Shown here: one piece after another, positions 58,066 through 64,000 of the stretch | Layout of the letters: every line of letters begins with the position of its first letter | How positions within the stretch are numbered: the first letter of the stretch is position 1 | Assembly: GCA_963662155.1 (NCBI GenBank) | Contig: OY759269.1 | Coordinates: 2,170,501 to 2,234,500 of the forward strand | DNA from: Lamellibrachia columna | Lineage: Eukaryota > Annelida > Polychaeta > Sabellida > Siboglinidae | Reading direction: 5' to 3' | DNA: 64,000 bases | Notes under the pieces: generated by a model | The model's input: the letters and a program-made list of their open reading frames with translations, nothing else | What the model was told of the DNA's origin: nothing | Databases searched by the model: none | Program-made: the position numbers and the translations under genes

Positions 58066-60945
58066 GTAGCCTGACAGTAACACTGACTGACCCTCAAGTA
58101 AAGGTTGTGGGGGTAGCCTGACAGTCACCCTGACTGACCCTCAAGTAAAGGTTGTGGGGGGTAGCCTGACAGTAACACTGACTGACCCTCAAGTAAAGGT
58201 TGTGGGAGGTAGCCTGACAGTAACACTGACTGACCCTCAAGTAAAGGTTGTGGGGGGTAGCCTGACAGTCACCCTGAGTGACCCTCAAGTAAAGGTTGTG
58301 GGGGGTAGCCTGACAGTAACACTGACTGACCCTCAAGTAAAGGTTGTGGGAGGTAGCCTGACAGTAAAACTGACTGACCCTCAAGTAAAGGTTGTGGGGG
58401 GTAGCCTGACAGTCACCCTGACTGACCCTCAAGTAAAGGTTGTGGGGGGTAGCCTGAGAGTAACACTGACTGACCCTCAAGTAAAGGTTGTGGGGGGTAG
58501 CCTGACAGTCACCCTGACTGACCCTCAAGTAAAGGTTGTGGGGGGTAGCCTGACAGTCACCCTGACTGACCCTCAAGTAAAGGTTGTGGGGGGTAGCCTG
58601 ACAGTCACCCTGACTGACCCTCAAGTAAAGGTTGTGGGAGGTAGCCTGACAGTCACCCTGACTGACCCTCAAGTAAACGTTGTGGGGGGTAGCCTGACAG
58701 TCACCCTGACTGACCCACAAGTAAAGGTTGTGGGGGGTAGCCTGAGAGTAACACTGACTGACCATCAAGTAAAGGTTGTGGGGGGTAGCCTGACAGTCAC
58801 CCTGACTGACCCTCAAGTAAAGGTTGAGGGGGGTAGCCTGACAGTCACCCTGACTGACCCTCAAGTAAAGGTTGTGGGGGGTAGCCTGACAGTCACCCTG
58901 ACTGACCCTCAAGTAAAGATTGTGGGGGGTAGCCTGACAGTCACCCTGACTGACCCTCAAGTAAAGGTTGTGGGGGGTAGCCTGACAGTCACCCTGACAG
59001 TCACCCTGACTGACCCTCAAGTAAAGGTTGTGGGGGGTAGCCTGACAGTCACCCTGACTGACCCTCAAGTAAAGGTTGTGGGGGGTAGCCTGACAGTCAC
59101 CCTGACTGACCCTCAAGTAAAGGTTGTGGGGGGTAGCCTGACAGTCACCCTGACTGACCCTCAAGTAAAGGTTGTGGGGGGTAGCCTGACAGTCACCCTG
59201 ACTGACCCTCAAGTAAAGGTTGTGGGGGGTAGCCTGACAGTCACCCTGACTGACCCTCAAGTAAAGGTTGAGGGGGGTAGCCTGACAGTCACCCTGACTG
59301 ACCCTCAAGTAAAGGTTGTGGGGGGTAGCCTGACAGTCACCCTGACTGACCCTCAAGTAAAGGTTGTGGGGGGTAGCCTGACAGTCACCCTGACTGACAC
59401 TCAAGTAAAGGTTGTGGGGAGTAGCCTGACAGTCACCCTGACTGACCCTCAAGTACAGGTTGTGGGGGTAGCCTGACAGTCACCCTGACTGACCCTCAAG
59501 TAGAGGTTGTGGGGGGTAGCCTGACAGTCACCCTGACTGACCCTCAAGTAAAGGTTGTGGGGGGTAGCCTGACAGTCACCCTGACTGACCCTCAAGTACA
59601 GGTTGTGGGGGTAGCCTGACAGTCACCCTGACTGACCCTCAAGTAAAGGTTGTGGGGGGTAGCCTGACAGTCACCCTGACTGACCCTCAAGTACAGGTTG
59701 TGGGGGTAGCCTGACAGTCACCCTGACTGACCCTCAAGTAGAGGTTGTGGGGGGTAGCCTGACAGTCACCCTACTGACCCTCAAGTAAAGGTTGTGGGGG
59801 GTAGCCTGACAGTCACCCTGACTGACCCTCAAGTAAAGGTTGTGGGGGGTAGCTTGACAGTCACCATGACTGACCCTCAAGTAAAGGTTGTGGGGGGTAG
59901 CCTGACAGTCACCCTGACTGACCCTCAAGTAAAGGTTGTGGGGGGTAGCCTGACAGTCACCCTGACTGACCCTCAAGTAGAGGTTGTGGGGGGTAGCCTG
60001 ACAGTCACCCTGACTGACCCTCAAGTAAAGGTTGTGGGGGGTAGCCTGACAGTAGCACTGACTGACCCTCAAGTAAAGGTTGTGGGGGGTAGCCTGACAG
60101 TCACCCTGACTGACCCTCAAGTAAAGGTTGTGGGGGGTAGCCTGACAGTCACCCTGACTGACCCTCAAGTAAAGGTTGTGGGGGTAGCATGAGAGTCACC
60201 CTGACTGACCCTCAAGTAAAGGTTGTGGGGGGTAGCCTGACAGTCACCCTGACTGACCCTCAAGTAAAGGTTGTGGGGGGTAGCCTGAGAGTAACACTGA
60301 CTGACCCTCAAGTAAAGGTTGTGGGGGGTAGCCTGACAGTCACCCTGACTGACCCTCAAGTAAAGGTTGAGGGGGGTAGCCTGACAGTCACCCTGACTGA
60401 CCCTCAAGTAAAGGTTGTGGGGGGTAGCCTGACAGTCACCCTGACTGACCCTCAAGTAAAGGTTGTGGGGGGTAGCCTGACAGTCACCCTGACTGACCGT
60501 CAAGTAAAGGTTGTGGGGGTAGCCTGACAGTCACCCTGACTGACCCTCAAGTAGAGGTTGTGGGGGGTAGCCTGACAGTCACCCTGACTGACCCTCAAGT
60601 ACAGGTTGTGTGGGGTAGCCTGACAGTCACCCTGACTGACCCTCAAGTAAAGGTTGTGGGGGGTAGCCTGACAGTCACCATGACTGACCCTCAAGTAAAG
60701 GTTGTGGGGGGTAGCCTGACAGTCACCCTGACTGACCCTCAAGTAAAGGTTGTGGGGGGTAGCCTGACAGTCACCCTGACTGACCCTCAAGTAGAGGTTG
60801 TGGGGGGTAGCCTGACAGTCACCCTGACTGACCCTCAAGTAAAGGTTGTGGGGGGTAGCCTGACAGTCACCCTGACTGACCCTCAAGTAAAGGTGTGTGT
60901 GTGGGGGGGGGGGCAGTCTGTGACAGTCACATTGACTGACCCTCA
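58066..60945. repeat. 48-bp minisatellite, about 60 copies, next to the exon 15 donor
   Basis: The unit starts GTAGCCTGACAGTCACCCTG and ends CAAGTAAAGGTTGTGGGGG. It begins 19 bases after the donor. Frames of 16-residue period (GGSLTVTLTDPQVKVV) stay open over hundreds of codons but are broken by 47-bp copies and have no splice or start support. Confidence 0.95.
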
Positions 60946-61105
60946 AGTAAATGCCAACAGTTATGGTTTGGAACGAGTGTTCTCCTTGAAGGTTGTTGTA
61001 TTGGGAAATTGGGCCTTTCTATAGGGAAATAGTGGACTCCATTTTTGGGAAAAGGGGAACCTATGTGTTTAGAAAGTGCCTGTGTGGTGAACTGACATTA
61101 GTGGC

Positions 61106-61518
61106 AATTGCAACAGGCAATGACAGATCATCAAGGATACAGCCCACATTTGTCAACAGGCAATGACAGATCATCAAGGATACAGCCCACATTTGTCAAC
61201 AGGCAATGGCAGATCATCAAGGATACAGCCCACATTTGTCAACAGGCAATGACAGATCATCAAGGATACGGCCCACATTTATCAACAGGCAATGACAGAT
61301 CATCAAGGATACAGCCCACATTTGTCAACAGGCAAATGACAGATCATCAAGGATATGGCCCACATTTGTCAACAGGCAATGACAGATCATCAAGGATACG
61401 GCCCACATTTGTCAACAGGCAAATGACAGATCATCAAGGATATGGCCCACATTTGTCAACAGGCAATGACAGATTATCAAGGATACAGCCCACATTTGTC
61501 AACCGGCAAATGACAGAT
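61106..61518. repeat. 43-bp minisatellite, about 9-10 copies
   Basis: The unit starts CAACAGGCAATGACAGATCA, with an extra A in some copies (GGCAAATGAC). Confidence 0.93.
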
Positions 61519-61528
61519 CATATGTTAA

Positions 61529-62396
61529 AAACTGACATATACACAAGAACTGACACATACGCAAGAACTGACACATACGCAAGAACTGACACATATGCAG
61601 GAACTGACACATACGCAAGAACTGACACATATGCAAGAACTGACACATATGCAAGAACTGACACATATGCAGGAACTGACACATATGCAAGAACTGACAC
61701 ATATGCAGGAACTGACACATATGCAAGAACTGACACATACGCAAGAACTGACACATACGCAGGAACTGACACATATGCAAGAACTGACACATATGCAAGA
61801 ACTGACACATACGCAAGAACTGACACATATGCAAGAACTGACACATATGCAGGAACTAACACATACGCAAGAACTGACACATACGCAAGAACTGACACAT
61901 ACGCAAGAACTGAAACATATGCAAGAACTGACACATACGCAAGAACTGACACATATGCAAGAACTGACACATACGCAGGAACTGACACATACGCAGGAAC
62001 TGACACATATGCAGGAACTGACACATATGCAAGAACTGACACATACGCAGGAACTGACACATATGCAAGAACTGAAACATACGCAAGAACTGTAACATAC
62101 GCAAGAACTGACACATACGCAAGAACTGACACATACGCAGGAACTGACACATATGCAAGAACTGACACATATGCAGGAACTGACACATATGCAGGAACTG
62201 ACACATACGCAAGAACTGACACATACGCAAGAACTGAAACATACGCAAGAACTGACACATACGCAAGAACTGATACATATGCAAGAACTGACACATACGC
62301 AGGAACTGACACATACGCAAGAACTGATGCATACGCAAGAACTGACACATATGCAAGAACTGACACATACACAAGAACTGACACATACGCAAGAAC
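61529..62396. repeat. 18-bp minisatellite, about 48 copies
   Basis: The unit is ACACATACGCAAGAACTG, with ATATGCAAG and CGCAGGAAC variants. Frames with TDTYAR or QELTHM periods are artefacts. Confidence 0.95.
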
Positions 62397-62499
62397 CAAA
62401 TTATTTTCTGACTAAATCAGCGAATAAAAACAGATCAGGGTCAAGAAAATGTGGGTAGTTTTATTGTGACTTGTCTTGATAGTGTTGTTCTGTCACCAG

Positions 62500-62658
62500 G
62501 AGCTGGCGTTGGTGCAGTTGAGGGAAACGGCAGAGACAGAGAAGGTTCAGGCCATGGTGGCTCTGGAGGGCACACTCAGGCAGCAGCAGGCACAGCTGCT
62601 ACGACAGCTGGAGACGCAGCTGAAGCAGCAACTGACTGAGCTGCAGGGGCGATTCACT
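62500..62658 (+). CDS. Exon 16 in window (phase 0-0, 53 codons)
   Basis: The acceptor is gttctgtcaccag and the donor TTCACT|gtgagt. It encodes ELALVQLRETAETEKVQAMV, ALEGTLRQQQAQLLRQLETQ and LKQQLTELQGRFT, a Gln-rich coiled coil. It is the last exon visible. The gene continues beyond the window because the donor is good and there is no stop codon. Confidence 0.82.
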
Positions 62659-62711
62659 GTGAGTCACTCATTCAGTCATCTCATCAAGATTTCTGTCCTG
62701 GTCATTTTAAA

Positions 62712-64000
62712 TATTAGTACATATGACCTAAGTGTGGTTTAGCAATAGATGTCAACACATGATGTGCCTCGCCACATTAGTACATATGACCTTAGTGTGG
62801 TTTAGCAATAGATGTCAACGCATGGTGTGTCTCACCACATTAGTACATATGACCTAAGTGTGGTTTAGCAATAGATGTCAATGCATGATGTGTCTCGCCA
62901 CATTAATACATATGACCTTAGTGTGGTTTAGCAATAGATGTCAACGCATGATGTGTCTCGCCACATTAGTACATATGACCTTAGTGTGGTTTAGCAATAG
63001 ATGTCAATGCATGATGTGTCTCGCCACATTAGTACATATGACCTTAGTGTGGTTTAGCAATAGATGTCAACTCATGGTGTGTCTCACCACATTAGTACAT
63101 ATGACCTTAGTGTGGTTTAGCAATAGATGTCAACTCATGGTGTGTCTCGCCACATTAGTACATATGACCTTAGTGTGGTTTAGCAATAGATGTCAACTCA
63201 TGGTGTGTCTCGCCACATTAGTACATATGACCTTAGTGTGGTTTAGCAATAGATGTCAACACATGGTGTGTCTCGCCACATTAGTACATATGACCTAAGT
63301 GTGGTTTAGCAATAGATGTCAACACATGATGTGTCTCGCCACATTAGTACATATGACCTAAGTGTGGTTTAGCAATAGATGTCAACGCATGGTGTGTCTC
63401 GCCACATTAGTACATATGACCTAAGTGTGGTTTAGCAATAGATGTCAACGCATGGTGTGCCTCGCCACATTAGTACATATGACCTTAGTGTGGTTTAGCA
63501 ATAGATGTCAACTCATGGTGTGTCTCGCCACATTAGTACATATGACCTTAGTGTGGTTTAGCAATAGATGTCAACACATGGTGTGTCTCGCCACATTAGT
63601 ACATATGACCTAAGTGTGGTTTAGCAATAGATGTCAACACATGATGTGTCTCGCCACATTAGTACATATGACCTAAGTGTGGTTTAGCAATAGATGTCAA
63701 CGCATGGTGTGTCTCGCCACATTAGTACATATGACCTAAGTGTGGTTTAGCAATAGATGTCAACGCATGGTGTGTCTCGCCACATTAGTACATATGACCT
63801 AAGTGTGGTTTAGCAATAGATGTCAACGCATGGTGTGCCTCGCCACATTAGTACATATGACCTTAGTGTGGTTTAGCAATAGATGTCAACACATGATGTG
63901 CCTCGCCACATTAGTACATATGACCTTAGTGTGGTTTAGCAATAGATGTCAACACATGGTGTGTCTCGCCACATTAGTACATATGACCTTAGTGTGGTTT
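62712..64000. repeat. 63-bp satellite, at least 20 copies, runs off the window
   Basis: The unit starts ATTAGTACATATGACCTTAG and ends GTGTGTCTCGCCAC. Variants at ACCTAAG/ACCTTAG and at CGCATG/CACATG/CTCATG recur in groups, suggesting higher-order blocks. It lies in the intron after exon 16. Confidence 0.95.

Larger units (their letters stand above)
2447..62658 (+). other. Split gene for a long coiled-coil protein, tentatively centrobin-like; 16 exons seen, both ends missing
   Basis: Sixteen GT-AG exons join in one frame to about 791 codons (2375 nt). Intron phases are 1 for the first six exons, then 2, 0, 0, 2, 0, 0, 0, 2, 0 and 0, and every junction is compatible. The N-terminal part is Ser/Asp/Glu-rich with a repeated SVRTEDFE motif. 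From exon 8 onward the protein is Glu/Lys/Gln-rich heptad coiled coil without membrane segments. The segment across exons 9 and 10 (LQKQFIGLSMSVQ, AKKDKQMIE, then KKLQEVM) resembles my recollection of the start of the centrobin coiled coil, which would place the product at daughter centrioles. That match is from memory, and other centrosomal or golgin-type coiled coils remain possible. The start lies before 2447 and the stop beyond the window. Introns are full of satellites, LINE copies and one nested reading frame. Confidence 0.72.

Noticed and set aside
58154..61024. Frames with GGSLTVTLTDPQVKVV repeats resembling a beta-strand adhesin
   Set aside because: Intronic 48-bp satellite between donor 58047 and acceptor 62500. 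Frames break at 47-bp units and the opposite strand is equally open.
1..64000. CRISPR-like regular repeats
   Set aside because: Units are directly adjacent without unique spacers and the DNA is eukaryotic with introns.
1..64000. tRNA, rRNA or other structured RNA genes
   Set aside because: I saw no convincing tRNA A/B box pair or rRNA segment by eye; a covariance search would be needed to exclude them.

Overview
The window is animal nuclear DNA. Split genes have GT-AG introns, non-LTR retrotransposon copies are present, and more than half of the sequence (about 33 kb by my count) is tandem repeats of 10 to 75 bp units. Nothing prokaryotic is present. The reverse transcriptase type, the density of intronic minisatellites and a KRAP/ITPRID-like coding exon suggest a chordate or other marine deuterostome such as a lancelet or cyclostome. 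That assignment is inference only.

One large plus-strand gene spans nearly the whole window. I reconstruct 16 coding exons from 2447 to 62658 (about 791 codons). Every splice junction keeps frame. Both ends of the gene lie outside the window. The first six visible exons are all symmetrical (phase 1 to phase 1), and several carry a short acidic motif of the form SVRTEDFE.QF, so they look like products of exon duplication. A phase 1-2 linker exon and a roughly 25 kb intron follow. The remaining nine exons (46393 to 62658) encode almost continuous coiled coil. The order of a low-complexity N-terminus followed by a long coiled coil, with a KKDKQMIE segment at the start of the coil, reminds me of centrobin, a centriole protein. 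This is tentative.

The giant intron (21454-46392) holds a 793-codon intronless reading frame at 37283-39664 with an EDILMNLGF...IPKRFL motif like the IP3-receptor-binding motif of the KRAP/ITPRID/TESPA1 family. It also holds two decayed minus-strand CR1/Jockey-like LINEs (about 23350-24790 and 33455-36605), a third LINE tail next to exon 8, and several satellites. A fourth LINE tail lies at 57290-57565 in a later intron.

Nearly every intron carries a satellite. The largest is a 10.3 kb array of a 36-bp unit (10421-20692) with higher-order structure and five regularly placed inverted cassettes. The most striking is a 32-bp array (45729-46392) in which every unit repeats the 3' splice site and first exon bases of exon 8, giving about 20 decoy acceptors that would each lead to a stop codon. 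Most long open frames in the window are products of these arrays and are not genes.
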